From Pseudopyrenochaeta lycopersici (taxonomy: Eukaryota > Ascomycota > Dothideomycetes > Pleosporales > Pseudopyrenochaetaceae): DNA of 64,000 nt. Below, in pieces: positions 11,001-23,188 of the stretch. Positions within the stretch are counted from its first letter, which is position 1. Every line of letters begins with the position of its first letter. The translations under genes were made by a program, and so were the position numbers. The DNA is taken from positions 1-64,000 of the forward strand of contig NHZP01000039.1 of assembly GCA_003313425.1 (NCBI GenBank), in the 5' to 3' direction. The notes beneath the pieces were generated by a model. It was not told the origin of the DNA. It made no database searches and saw only the letters and a program-made list of their open reading frames with translations.

Positions 11001-14000
11001 TTAGAATCTATTACTTATAGGGTTAAATTCTATATAAAAATTAATTCCTACTTTAAGCACACTTCTACCTATATTCTTAACTAGTGTAGGGCCTTTAACC
11101 TAGTATTAGGATTCTACTAGAAGAAACTATACGCACTACGCTTTAATTACTATTAGGGTATAATTAAATTCCCTAACGTATACTACTAAACAGAATGCTA
11201 GCAACACTCGCATACACTACGAGTTATCTGCGAGTAAGCCACGCCTAACGCCTCTATACAGCCTAGTTCCTCTACAGATAGTAGGAATAAAAGCAAGACT
11301 AGCTAATAATAGGCAAAGTTAGATACTACAGCCCTAGCAAAGCTAGACGACGAACACTAAGTACTATACTAGTAAACTAAACCTGTAGTAGGTATTAAGG
11401 TCGTCTCGCTATAAGCTATTTAGGCGTTTACTAAATAAAAAAACTACTCTCTATTTATAATAGTTTAGCGCTTACTACTAAGAGAGTTATAAAAAATCTG
11501 TCGCGCAGCAGCATAAAAGGACTATAATAAGTTCTTTAACCCTCCTAAGGAAGTCTTATTAAGAGACATCCTACCTCTGCACCTACTTAAGGAATATACC
11601 TTAATTATTCTTATATTTAATAAAGCAGCTGTAGCTAAGCTCTTAGATTACTTAGAATATAACTATAAGATTAAGCTTAAGCTAGGAGCTAAGGTGCCTA
11701 ATTATTAAGCGAGACTATTTTCTAGTAAATAGTTTAAAGCTATTAAGTAATATATTTAGGAGATAGAGGCCTAGGATTTTATCTTCTAGAGACCCTCTAC
11801 TGTATAAAATAACTTACTTATTATTACTAAACTTAGTAGTAGTATCTAAGTCTACGTAGATTATTAAGACCTTAACAAAGCCTCTGTTAAGGATTAATAC
11901 CTAATTCCTTTCTTCTGTAAGACTTTAGCTAAGCTTAATGAAGCTATTATCTTTTCTAAATTTAATATTATACACGCTTTTTATTAAATTCGCATAAAGC
12001 CTAGTTTAGAGTAGCTTACTACTTTCTCTACGCTTTAGGGCACTTATTAATACCGCGTGATACCTATAGGCCTCTATAATACTCTAGCTACGTTTTAAAG
12101 GGTAATTAATAGCGCTCTTTTTAAGTACCTTAATAAGTTTTATACTACTTATCTAGATAATATCTTAGTTTTCTTAGAATTAGTAAAAGCTTACATAGAG
12201 CATATTAAAAAGGTGCTTACGCGCCTTAAGGAAAAAAGGTTCTATATAGACCTGCGCAAATTAGAATTTTACACAGACTATATTAAGTTCCTAAGTATAA
12301 TAATTATAAATAAGAGTATTAAAATTAACCTAGAGAAGATTAAGGCTGTATAGTAATAGGAAATACTAAAGACTGCTTAAGATATACTTACTTTCCTTAG
12401 GTACACTAGCTTCTCCTAGCGCTTTATTAAAGGCTACTTAAAGATAGCGTTACTACTTACACGCCTTATTAAGGCTACTATTATAGAAAAGAAAAGTAGT
12501 AATCCTAATAAACTTACTTATAAGAAGGTTCGTTATAAGCTAATTATATAGGGAGAGGAGGAAGTAAAAGCTTTTAAGGCTCTTAAAGCAGTATTTCGTG
12601 TAGGCGTAGTGTTAAAGTATTTTAATCCTACTAAGTAAATCTACATCTTTACTAATACGTTAGAATAGGTATTAGGCGGGGTTATAAAGCAATATAATAA
12701 TAAGGACGTCCTATAACCTATTACTTTCTTTTTAAAGAAACACTCCCTAGTAAAGTGTAACTATAACATCTATAATCTTAAACTTATAGTAATTATATAG
12801 GTATTTAAGGAATAGGAGCCTAAACTTATAGGCTCTTCTTAACTAATATAGGTAATAACAGACTATAAGAACCTAGAATAGTTTATAATAACTAAAAAAC
12901 TTAGCTAATAGTAAGTATAGTAGTCCTTATTTCTTAGCTAGTTTAACTTTAAGATTATCTATGCCCCTAGAGAAACTAATAGTAAAGCAGACGCTTTAAG
13001 CTATTAACTTTAGGATACCCTAATAGACGCAGAAGACCCTCGTTATAGTATACAGGCTGCTATTCTTAGACCCTAAGTACTCTCCCTAGGCATGCAACTA
13101 GCAGTTACAACAGCCTTACGCGCCTTAGCCCTTAGTTAACCTAAGTCCCTAGACTAAATGTCCTAAGAATAAGCTAAGGTAGTGTAATTTTACTTTACCC
13201 GCGCTTATAGAATAGACTTTCCTACAGAATTTAATAATAATAATAATAATCCTACACCTATTAATAGTATAATAGATCCTTCGCTGCTTTGTTATAAGGA
13301 CGACTATTAGTTAATAGAAGAAATCCTAAACGCCGCGTACGCTAACAACGCTATAGCTAAAAAGGCCTTTAAAGCTATTAATATAAAAACTACTAAATTA
13401 CTATTATAGTTTTATAAGAATAGCTACTACTTCTCTGCTGCAGACCTGTTAAGCACAGGTAAAGAAGCTTCCTAACGCCTGTAGATAGATAAGACTAGGC
13501 TTTACGTGCCTCCTAACCTATAGTTACACTAACGCATTATAGAGTTGTGTTACAACTATTAAATTACTAGTTATAAGGGCCCTTATAACACGTTCTTCCT
13601 TATATACTTACGGTATTACTAGCTAAAGATGCACCTGTTAATTAAACAGTATTATAACGCGTGCGCTACTTATTACTAAATAAAAAGCCCTTAGGATAGT
13701 AAGTATAGTTACTTACAGCTACTGCTAGTGCCTTATAGACGCTAGATAGAAATTTTAGTTAATTTTATTTAAGATTTACCTACCTCTTAGCTAGATAGCT
13801 GTACTTTTAAGAATATCCTTATTATTATAGACCGCCTTATAAAAAGATAGTATTTTTTCCCTACGTATAGCTGTACTACAGCTAAAGCCGCTAGGTGCTT
13901 TATAGAGGTCTTTAAATTATATAGTATTCCCCTTAGTATTATCTCTAACTATAGTTTAAATTTTGTTAGTTAGTTTTAGAGGCGGGTCTGTAAGCAACTG

Positions 14001-14930
14001 CGTATCTAACAGCGCTTATTAACAGCCTATTACCTTAAATTAGACAGGCAGACTAAGCGGGCAAATTAAGCCTTAGAAATTTATCTTTGTTAGTATATTA
14101 ACTACGCGTAAACTAACTAGGCTACCTAGCTTTACGTTGCTAAGTTTTAGGCTAATAATATAGTTAACACCTCTATAGGCATAACGCTATTCTTTATAGA
14201 TCTTAGATATTACCCTCGTAGTAGTATACACCTAGGAGAAAACTGCAATAAAAAGCTTAGTAGCGCTATAGCTAGTAATAAAATCTAGGTAGATAAGCTT
14301 ATAAACACCTACGCGGACCTAGTTACTTATTTATAAGAATAAATACTATAGGCTTAATAAGAATAAGCTTACTACGCTAATACCTCTTACTAATTAGTAC
14401 TAAAGTACGCTGTTAGAGACTAAGTTATAGTTAATACGATTAATTAGTCTACTAAACAGAAATTAAAGAAGCTAGACTTTAAGTAGGCAGGGCCTTACAG
14501 TGTTATAAGAGTTATGTATAACAGCTAGGCGTATTAATTAGACCTTCTACTAGACATGTTAGGCAGCAGAGTTTTTCCTATATTTTACCCTAAGCTTCTT
14601 TAGCCTGCGCCCTTAAAAGGGCTTCTAGATTAAGCGCTAGCTTAGCTAGTAGCTATTAAGGTAATTAATCCTAATAGCAAGGTTTAAGATAAGTAGCTTA
14701 TTAATAATTTTCTTAATTACTAGTAAACTAGGGTTAAAGGCCGCTAAAAGCGCGAGTAGCAGTACCTAATTAAATAGACTAGATACCTAAAACCTACCTA
14801 GCACCCGGTAACTAAGTACCCCAACAACTACAACGCTTATCTGTTTTATTAGCAACAGCCTAATAAGCCTAAGCTACCTACTTATCGCATGCCTCTAAAT
14901 TAGTTACTACTTAACAAGGATAGGCTAGCT
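8010..14930 (+). pseudogene. Degenerate gag-pol of the gypsy chromovirus
   Basis: Reading through stops that replace Gln (CAG/CAA) and Trp (TGG) recovers the pol order. A retroviral-type aspartic protease lies at about 10880-11170 ('DTNFI'). Reverse transcriptase lies at about 11700-12340 ('FSKFNIIHAF', 'IGLYNTLATF', and 'YLDNILVF' from a YLDD box). RNase H lies at about 12600-13060 ('KHSLVKCNYNIYNLKL', 'NSKADAL'). Integrase lies at about 13500-14300 ('IIDRLIK', 'LTAYYLKLDRQTKRAN'). A chromodomain-like end lies at about 14750-14880 ('PTWHPV' after undoing RIP at Trp). The 8010-10800 part should be gag, but I cannot identify a clear CCHC knuckle there. Both C-to-T and G-to-A changes occur, as RIP predicts. 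The gene is non-functional. Confidence 0.85.
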
Positions 14931-15386
14931 GCAGAAGAGTATCTTAGCGGTAACGAAGGTATCTAAACAGTTTTGCTTAAGTTAGCGCGCCTTAATTTAC
15001 CTTAATTTGCGCGCCTCTAGCCTTAATTCGCGCATCTATAGCCTTAAGATTACTCGCCTTCGCCCTTACTCTGCGCAGTGCGCCTCGCTTTGCGCGCTAC
15101 GTCTAGAGACCTTGTAACTAAACAAAAATTATAAAGGTTGCTCCTATATATATTGTACGAAGGTCTTTAGGTTCTATTTTCGCGTCGCAGAGTAGAAGTA
15201 TTAGAAAACACCTTAGAGCTTAGCGATTTTGTATAGGAAACTGTTTAGACATGCGCAGCGCTATACAAAGCCTATTGCTAGATTTACTAAGTTAGAGGGA
15301 CTTAGTAGTGAACGGTTTTCTTATATTTTATCTTAAATTTTTGTCTCTCAGTTCAGAGGCCCTCACTATTTTGAAGGGGGAGGTCG

Positions 15387-15688
15387 TGTCAGGGTTCAAT
15401 CCTTTCAGGTTACTAGACGCAGGTGAAAGGGTTCAATCCTTCCAAGTTACTAGACGCAGGTAAAAGGTAACGATCCTGCCAAGTTACTAGACGCAGGTGA
15501 AAGGTAACTGTTACCTCTTACCTTTCACTAAGCTAGGTAACTGGATCGGGACTAGCCTGCTCTAGCTTATGTATATAGGCAGCACCTCTCCCCCGAAGGT
15601 GAGAGGTATCTGCTATTTTGTCTATTTCCTTTTAAATTGAGTTTCTTCAACTAAGACCGTCCTAACTGTGCGTGTTAACTGCCTTACA
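15387..15688 (+). repeat. Right LTR of the gypsy element (302 bp)
   Basis: This is the direct repeat of 7656-7994, with three rather than four 37-bp units (15409, 15446, 15483). It follows the polypurine tract. The sequence after its terminal ACA is unrelated to the sequence before the left LTR. Confidence 0.93.
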
Positions 15689-16150
15689 ACGAGCGAGTAA
15701 ACAACTAACCTCTCCTCTACTTTACGTTATTAGGTAATAATAACAGGTAAAGGAGGAAAATTGCTTGCAAATAAATAAGAAAAAGTACACGTAATATCTC
15801 TACTTTTGCAGCATAATAATATAACGCTACCTATATAAGTATAAGGTTAAGGTTAAACTACGTATAAAGAAGTAATACAGTTATTTAAGGAGGAGGAGGG
15901 TATTATAATAGGCTGCGCCCTTTAAGTAGGAGAGGCTTCGCTACTATCGCACGGGGAAAGAACTCCTTAATCTCCTCTGCGCCCTTTTCTTATTAGCTCG
16001 TATAAGTTAGCAGCTAGAGGAGCATATTCCTCTTCGCTCGTACGAACATATATATATATCCTCTATGGATACCTATAACCTCTTCTCTATCTTTCTCCTT
16101 CTGCAGTATAGGATAAATGCACACTCGTTAGTTAGGCCTCTTCGCCTATA
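15689..16150. other. Unassigned segment inside the repeat block
   Basis: This piece is less stop-rich than its neighbours and contains purine and pyrimidine runs (around 15885-15900 and 15975-16010). It matches neither the pogo fragment left of the gypsy element nor the rest of the second gypsy RT. It starts at the LTR end and stops where the minus-strand reverse transcriptase is cut at its YLDD box. I do not recognise it. Confidence 0.5.
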
Positions 16151-19100
16151 ACATTAAGGTATATAATAGTAAATATATCTAAGTATTCTCTTAATATATT
16201 ATTAATAAGTACCTAGTATATAGCTAGTGCGTTAGTAAGACTAAAAGGTATTACTATATACTTATAGTAGCTGTAGCGTGTTTTAAACGCAGTCTTTTAT
16301 TCTTTACTTTCTTTTATATAAATAAGGTTATATACTCTTTTTAAGTCTAATACTATAAAGACTTTTATAAAGGCGTGTTAATCTTATAGTTTTACTATAT
16401 TTAGTAAAAGGTATTAATTCTTTATTATAATATTATTAAGCTTTTAATAGTTAACGTATAATCTTAGCTTCTTATTCTTTTTTAGTATAAATAGTATAGG
16501 GTATCCTACTAGTAACTATAATTCTCTAAAAAAAAAATTTTTAAGTTTATCTTAATATATTTACGTAAAGTTTTAAGTTCTTTTTCTAATAAACTATAGA
16601 TTAAGCTAAAAGTTAGTTTCTTTCTTTCTTATAAGATAATCTTATAATCCTAGAGTTAGTATTTAGGTAATACTTTTATACTTATCTCTTCTTAAAAAAG
16701 TAACTTATATTCTTTATACTTATTAGAGATTACTAGAGTTACGCTTTACTCTTTAACTCTAGCTTATTAGTCTAAGGGCCTCCTATTAGTACCTGCTAAG
16801 TTAGACCTTTATATCTTAAGGTTATCCTTATTTAAAGTAAGAATCCCTATTATTATCTTCTTATCTACCTAAGTACTTAGCTGTAGCGTAGGCTTACTTA
16901 TAGTTATATCTATTCTATAGTATTTAAATAAGAACTTTTTCTTTTTCTAATCTATTTCTAGACTATGTTCTCTTAACTATAAGAGTCTTAGTATTATGTT
17001 ATATTATAATAGTCTAAAGATGTCTAGGTTAATTATTTCCCTATAGTTCTAGATAATAAGTAGCATGTTCTATACCTTATAGGTAATTACAGACTCTAAT
17101 AGTATTAGTTATCTATTAGCTACTATTAATAGATATAGTACTAATTTTAATAATAGGATAAGGCTAGCCTATCCTATTACTTACGTAGAAATATAGCTTT
17201 ATTATACTCTAGAATCTACTAGTGCCTTTATCTAGCTTCTATTAAGCTTAATATTTAGCTTAAGGAGTCTTTATGCGCCTATTACGCATAGAGTTTATAG
17301 TTCTTACTTATTAGTAGGCGCGATTCTAAAAAAGGCTCCTCTTAATACCTATTTAGTGTCTTAATATCTTTATACTTAAGGTAGTTAGAGTTAAAGCACG
17401 TTTACTATTACTACTAATTATATTCTCTATTAAAGACTAGCTGTATTACTATAGTAGCTATAGGTTATTATTTCCTAGAAAATAGAGGATAGTCCTCTTA
17501 TTCTATAGGTAGTTATTACATTTAACTTTAGGATAGTTATACTATTAGTATTTATACTAGTAAAATAAATAAGGAAAGTATCCTTATTCTGTTTTACTTA
17601 AGTAGTATATTATATATAGGTTTATAGTATAAAAGGACTAGTAGATAATACTATATTATTTATTACGTAGGTCTATTAGGCAGTCTAGTACTAGTTTCTA
17701 TAGTCCTTTACGCATAGTATATAGGGTTTAAGCCGCCTCTATGCGCTTATAATAGTCTCTAGCTTCCTCCTCTATAAGAAGCTAGTTAGGGTTAATATTT
17801 TCTTTATTATCTTCTTAATATATTTATTATTTAAGCTAAGTATAAGCGTCTTACTTCTTACTGTTTATAAGCACGATCTTACTATATAAATTAACTTAAA
17901 GATACCCTTATTATACTAGGTCCTAAGTATTAGGTACGTAGAAGGCGTCTTCTTATATTAATAGTAGTATTATTTAGTGTTATGATACGTATTTAGGGGT
18001 CTTAACTATTAGGGGTTCTAGTACCTATATTTATCTAGCTTATTAAAGTTTCTATAGTACGTTCTTAATACTTATAAGTTACTATACTTCTTTAGCTTTT
18101 CCTACCTACTCTTATATTACTTTTATATAATATTTAAGGTAATAGTAGTATTCCTATAATATATCTTACATTACTTATTTAGCTAGGATAATTATACTTA
18201 TTCTTTATGCTATAGCTGCTTCCTATTCTTCTAGAGTTAGCGCGTTAATATATTATACTTTATATATATATTACGCGCGTAGTTAGTAGTTAAGTTCTAT
18301 AAGATCTTTTTCTACTTCTATAGGCGTTAACAGCCTAAGAGTTCTTAGTTAATATTAGTTCTAGAAGTTCTTTATTTTTTCATCTTTAGTTAGGAGTACT
18401 ATAGTATTACTAAAGTCTTCTATAGTATCTTTATAAACTAGGGATAAGAGGCTATTACTCTCTTCTTTATCTTTACTATACTAAGTTATAGGGATTCTTT
18501 TCTTAATAGGTTCCTAGTAAAGTAGTAGTAATATCTTTATATCTTAAGCCTTTTCCTTTTAGGTTATAATAACTTCCTATATTTTATTATTACTGTTTTT
18601 TTCTTTTATAACTATTATATTAATCTAAGGAGTTACTTTATTCTTCTTCTTATAATCTTTTACTATATAGCTTTTCTTATTATAGTTAAAATAGGTTATT
18701 TCTTTTTTCTTTCCTTTCTTACCTAACTTTCCTCTATTAAGGTTATCTAGATATATTACCTTAGATCTCTTAGATATATAGTATCCTAGAACCTCTTATA
18801 GCTAGTATTAGTAATATAGGTAACTACTATTAGACTTATTACAATAATTCCTTTATAGTTTCTTATCTTCCTTTATTTATCTAAGTTATTATCCTGCAAG
18901 TCGCACACGAAGCTTATAGAGCTCTACATCTAGTTAGATAGTCTTATTAATTAGGTTGTCTAGTGTCGTAATCTTTATGCCTGTGCGCATTAGCTTAGTC
19001 TAGACGTCTGCTTTTAGGCCTTATTTATATATAGTTTTTAAGGTATCGTTATTCTAGCTAGTTTATCTAGCGTAACCTAGAAATTTGTTAGTATAGTTAG

Positions 19101-19893
19101 CTGTAGACTAGGTTTATCGCATGTTTTAGACTTTGCGTTCTATAATAGTTACTTTATTTAGGAGTCTAAACGCTTAACATATACATGCTTTAAATCTGCC
19201 TATTTCTTTAAATATAATAATTAGTTCTTAAAGCTTCTCTCCCTTGCTTATATACTTAACTAGGTAAGGTTTTACCTATTTAGTAGCTTCGCCTCTTATA
19301 TAGCTAGATATAAGTACTACTTAATTATTATTATCTATAGTAGTTACGTTAAACTTAAAGAAGAGGTTAAACTAGAGTAACTATTCTTTAAGCTTAAAGC
19401 GATCCCTATAGAAGAGGTCTAGTTTAGTAACAGCGTTACCTAGCCTAGTAGTATAGTAAGCTGTATTTTCTATATAAGTATTACTTATCTTAAGAGTATT
19501 TAAAGTATAAAGATCTTAAAAGCTATTAGTAAGGATAATAAATAAGACTATAAGGTTAGTTCTCTAGGATAAAGTAAGAGACTATATAGAAGAGGGTTTA
19601 ATACTAAGATAGTAAGAGGGCGCTTCTATAAAGAGTACTAAGGGTTAAGAATAATTAGTATTACTATTACTATACTATAGAGTATAATATTAAGTTAAAT
19701 ATAATAAGCTATAAGGGTTTATTGTGGTAGTCTATATACATAGAGATTATGCATATTACTTAGTGTGCTCGGTGTGCTCAGTGTCACTGATCAGACTAAT
19801 TAACTGAGCACGTCACGTGACCTCGGTTGTTAGTCCAATACCTGTGAGGTCCGGTTGGGGCCACTGGGACAGGGTCCCAGCAGGATCGTAACA
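16150..19893 (-). mobile_element. Second RIP-mutated Ty3/gypsy element, truncated, opposite orientation
   Basis: On the minus strand, between about 16560 and 16150, the reverse transcriptase core reads 'KTAFKTRYSYYKYIVIPFSL' followed by 'LREYLDIFTIIYL'. It breaks exactly where the second Asp of YLDD is expected. Further upstream on that strand lies protease-like and gag-like sequence (about 18700-19480, with 'RLYE'-type gag helices inferred after RIP). A 5' LTR starting TGTTACGATCC ends the element at 19893. RNase H, integrase and the 3' LTR are missing. All frames are closed by TAA/TAG. The RT call is strong; the gag call is inference from position and weak similarity. Confidence 0.78.
19520..19893 (-). 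repeat. 5' LTR of the second gypsy element, partly free of RIP
   Basis: Reading on the minus strand it starts TGTTACGATCCTGC at 19893. The outer 19735-19893 part is GC-balanced, full of intact CA/TG dinucleotides and has a GTCACGTGAC palindrome. The inner 19520-19735 part is RIP-like and TA-rich. The inner part resembles 37384-37545 (shared 'AAGGTTAGTT', 'TCTCTAGGAT', 'TTTAATACTA', 'GATAGTAAG'). The inner boundary is uncertain because the primer-binding site is not recognisable. Confidence 0.6.
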
Positions 19894-19949
19894 GAAGATC
19901 TCTAAATCTTAGACGGATACTAAGTAAGCTTAATACTTAATAAAGCAGG

Positions 19950-21590
19950 AGGTATGTTAGCACTAACTTTCGTTATTCTAAATAATCTAATATAGCAAAG
20001 AATTTCTTAAATCCTAAATAAACCTACCTACAAGCTGCTAGGGTAAAGAAGCGTAGTTAGGACCCTAAGAATTATACGTTAACTAAATAACTAAGGAAGT
20101 ATCTATAAACCTAAAACCCTTCCTGTATAAAGTAGGCTAAGAGAAAACAGTATTAAGAAGATAAAGCCTATCCTTCTTACGTCCTACCTAAGCTGCTACC
20201 TAAACAACTATAAATATTTACGGCTTCTACCTAGAAGAGAATTAGAGAAGCTTAGATTAAGTTCTAGAGAGAGAGAGGTACTTAGCTAATAGAAGAATAG
20301 GAGATAATAATATATTATTTTTAAGAACTTGTTAATAATGCGCGTGCAAAAAAACGATTACTAAGCCGTAAACGCTTAAATACTAGCCTAAATTTAGAAA
20401 CAGCTTAGGTACAGACTTTAAGTAACTAATAATCTTAGGATTAGAATAGGACCCTATATAAGCATCTATTATTTAAAGAATAACTAAAAGACTATAATAG
20501 TTTTATAGATAATTACATAGAAGGTATTACTACTAAAAGTAAAAAGCTTTACTAAGCGCTCTTTAGAGAGACGCAATTACTACCTAAATATACTTTTTTC
20601 TCTAATAATAATCTGTTTAAGAAGATATATAAAAGGATTAAAGGTAAAAATAAGACTAAGGTAGTTCGCGATATTACACCCCTTATTATCTCTTTAGCTA
20701 AGATTCTAGCTAATAGGGGAGCTAAACACCTAGAGATTCTCTAAGAGACTGTTAACGTATGTTAGATTAACTCTATTACTTTTATAAAACCCCTAAGTTT
20801 ACGTCCTAGCCTCTGTCTCTAGCTAGATTTTAGTCTTAGATTTAAGAGAGATACCTTTAGCTAAGAATAGCTTTAGAAGTTATAGCCTTTTATTAGTAAC
20901 CCGCTTACTAATTCTACCTTAATTACGGCTACGTATAATATATACCTTCTATTCTTCTCTACTAAAGTTAAATATAGAGCAGCTACACTTAACATTACTA
21001 ATTAATAAAACGCTTATACTTAATCCGTTATCTTACGTAGTTTGTATATACTCTTCTACTTAGTTAGCTAAGAGAAGGAGCTATATTAAGAAATTAATAG
21101 CTTTTTAATATCTTATAGTAATATAGATGTAAGAATTTAGAGCTATTACGCTGTTATTAATAGAGACGTTGTTAAGTACTACTACTATCTAATCCGCAAA
21201 TTTAATTTTACAGAGTTAAATAGGAAGGAGAAGTAGACAGTATATACTTTTATCTAGAATATATATAATTTATAGCTTCTAAAGCACTTTAAAAGAATCT
21301 GCGATATTATTAACATGCTACTAGCTAATTTAGACTTTAACGTCTCTAAATAAGGTCCTAACTTAGTCTCTTTATGCTTAAGATTATCTTAACAGTTTAA
21401 AAGCTACAGCCTAGATAATAAATAGGTCGTACTAAACAGCTAACTAAGCCGCTAGCTAAGCGTCTAGCCAATTACTCCTAATATAATAATCAGAACTAAG
21501 TCTACTAAGTCTAAGAAAAAGAGAACGTTAAACTAGTAATTTATAATTACTACTTACGTTAAGCTCTACTATATCTCTTATTTTACTTAT
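19950..21590 (+). pseudogene. RIP-degenerated DUF7924-like fungal gene
   Basis: Reading across stops in the plus frames gives blocks in the order of a widespread, often multicopy fungal protein family. They are 'KRIKGKNKTKVVRDITPLII', 'SAKILANRGAKHLEIL', 'SLRFKRDTF' and 'VKYYYYLIRKFNFTELNRKE', then 'LLKHFKRICDIIN'. I associate these with the DUF7924 domain family of unknown function. Many TAA/TAG codons lie at expected Gln/Trp positions. The sequence is therefore a RIP-killed copy, which implies the family was duplicated here. The family name is from memory and needs a profile search; the degenerate coding character is visible directly. Confidence 0.6.
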
Positions 21591-22136
21591 TAAATTAGGA
21601 CAGCTTCAAATCTAGCGTTTCTGCACAAGTAAGCTAGGAGCAGGGACTATGTATTAGTCAAAGAATTAATACACATAGTTATAGGTAAACTATCTACACC
21701 TTCCCCTATAGGCTATAGCAAACCCTCTAGGCAAGCCTTATATTCAATACATTTATTAACCTACAGAGTAATTAATTTACACCTATAAGAATATTACTAA
21801 TGCTACGAGAACTAAAGCGATATTTTAAGCTGTTCCCTAGTTATTAAAAATAAGCTTAGCTATAAATACTATTAAAAAGAGTATCGCCGTAGCTAAGGAT
21901 AACGTATATACTAAGAACTCTTTATTAATTACTAATCCTCGAAACTTTAGCTCCCCTAGTTTTAGATAGTGCTAGCTTTCAATCTTTAATAAAATATCCC
22001 TATTGTTCTTAGCTTTTAGTTTAGTTACTACAGCTATTATTTAACTAGAAAACTACCTATAATTAACTAATAGTAATATCTTCTCTATCTAATAGACTAT
22101 TTGCCGCCGCAATACTTAGGTAAGAGAAAGCTAGGG
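21591..22136. other. TA-rich RIP-like sequence, unassigned
   Basis: This continues the stop-rich composition of the block up to a sharp border at about 22137. There, ordinary sequence with CA/TG dinucleotides resumes. No protein similarity could be recovered. Confidence 0.55.
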
Positions 22137-22305
22137 TTAATTATACTCCGAGTGTTGTTTCACATACGCTACATGTACTTTGTTGCACGAGTTACATGGC
22201 CTGATGCTGCAAGATACTACCTTAGTGATGAAGGACATGGTTACTAAGAATGAGACCGCTCGAGACGAGACGACCTTTAATGACGTTGGTATGATGAATA
22301 TGATG

Positions 22306-22336
22306 CTGAGTGGTGGTGAGTGGTGGTGAGTGGTGG
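22306..22336 (+). repeat. Short tandem repeat of a 10-bp GAGTGGTGGT unit
   Basis: Three near-perfect copies of GAGTGGTGGT lie just outside the RIP block. This is a simple repeat with no evident function. Confidence 0.7.
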
Positions 22337-22975
22337 ACCTCGGGTCTAGTGTCAACGAAATGGGCTCGACGTTAGCGCGGACGTGTTTTGGGCTCTAGAG
22401 AAGGCGCTATAAATAGATAATTCTAAAATATAAAGGGCCCGAAAGATGAAGGGGAACTCAAATGGAAAAGGGCCCAAATTAAGGCCAATCTATTTTTATC
22501 GCATTGTAGGGTTAAGTCAGCTATAAAACCTCTACGCGTCTTTTACCATGATACTGTCTCCTCAGGTACGTATTACTGCGACCACGCTAGCAAGCCATGT
22601 ATGCTTGTAGATCTCGATGGCTTCGTCCCTTGTGTCTTTGCCTCTGGCCACCTGCCTCCGTCTCTCCATCGTGCCAACTAGTGTAGCCTCGAATCGACCC
22701 TAGGTCGCCTCCAAACCCTTCAAGCGCGGCAGAGGCTGCTTCACCGGCTTCTCATTCTTTGAGTACGTATCAGCGATAGAAGGCTATGAGATCTGTGGAC
22801 ACTACAACATGAGAGGTGTCGGAGTCGATATGGTTCAATTTAGGGAAGCATGTCTGCCTCGCTAGATTCTATGCGGCCTCGGTCAATGCCGCTTCCTGTC
22901 GCATCCCCAACTCCTACCCAGATTAACCGCCTAATCGGTACTGAAGCGTCTCTCGTCGCAATCTGCTGACACGTA

Positions 22976-23188
22976 GTGGTTGTTCTCTTGCCGCCCACAA
23001 GGGCCAACGCAAAAAGCCAGAGCGATAAGGACCGACACGTTTGGAGCAATCACAAGGCGTGGGCCCAGAAGACTGGATATCCTTCTCAGAGCGCTGTGTG
23101 CGACAAGTGCCACCAAACATTCTCGCGCAAGGATAAGCTACCACGCCACCAGAGGGAAGTACACGGTGCCCAGAAACGGGTGAGATGA
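22976..23188 (+). pseudogene. Fragment of a C2H2 zinc-finger protein
   Basis: The frame contains 'SDKDRHVWSNHKAW' followed by 'CDKCHQTFSRKDKLPRHQRE' and VH. The latter is a complete C2H2 finger (Cys-x2-Cys, then 12 residues, His-x4-His). The preceding piece looks like the end of a second finger whose cysteines are in another frame or lost. A possible earlier piece near 22570-22680 contains 'YCDHASKPCMLVDLDGF', which is also finger-like. No start codon, signal or full-length frame can be assembled, and stops occur between the pieces. It would bind DNA if intact. It is best read as a gene remnant between the repeat block and the DNA transposon. Confidence 0.5.

Larger units (their letters stand above)
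7656..15688 (+). mobile_element. Ty3/gypsy chromovirus LTR retrotransposon, heavily RIP-mutated
   Basis: The element is bounded by near-identical direct repeats starting TGTCAGGG and ending GCCTTACA (TG...CA form). A purine-rich tract 'GAAGGGGGAGG' (about 15373-15383) lies just before the right LTR. Internally it carries degenerate gag-pol ending in integrase and a chromodomain, the chromovirus order. It is copy-and-paste DNA that moved by reverse transcription in the nucleus and cytoplasm. No frame is open for even 60 codons, so this copy is dead. The five bases outside each LTR (ACCTT and ACGAG) do not match, so no target-site duplication remains. The flanks also belong to different sequences, which suggests recombination or deletion after insertion. 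Confidence 0.9.
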
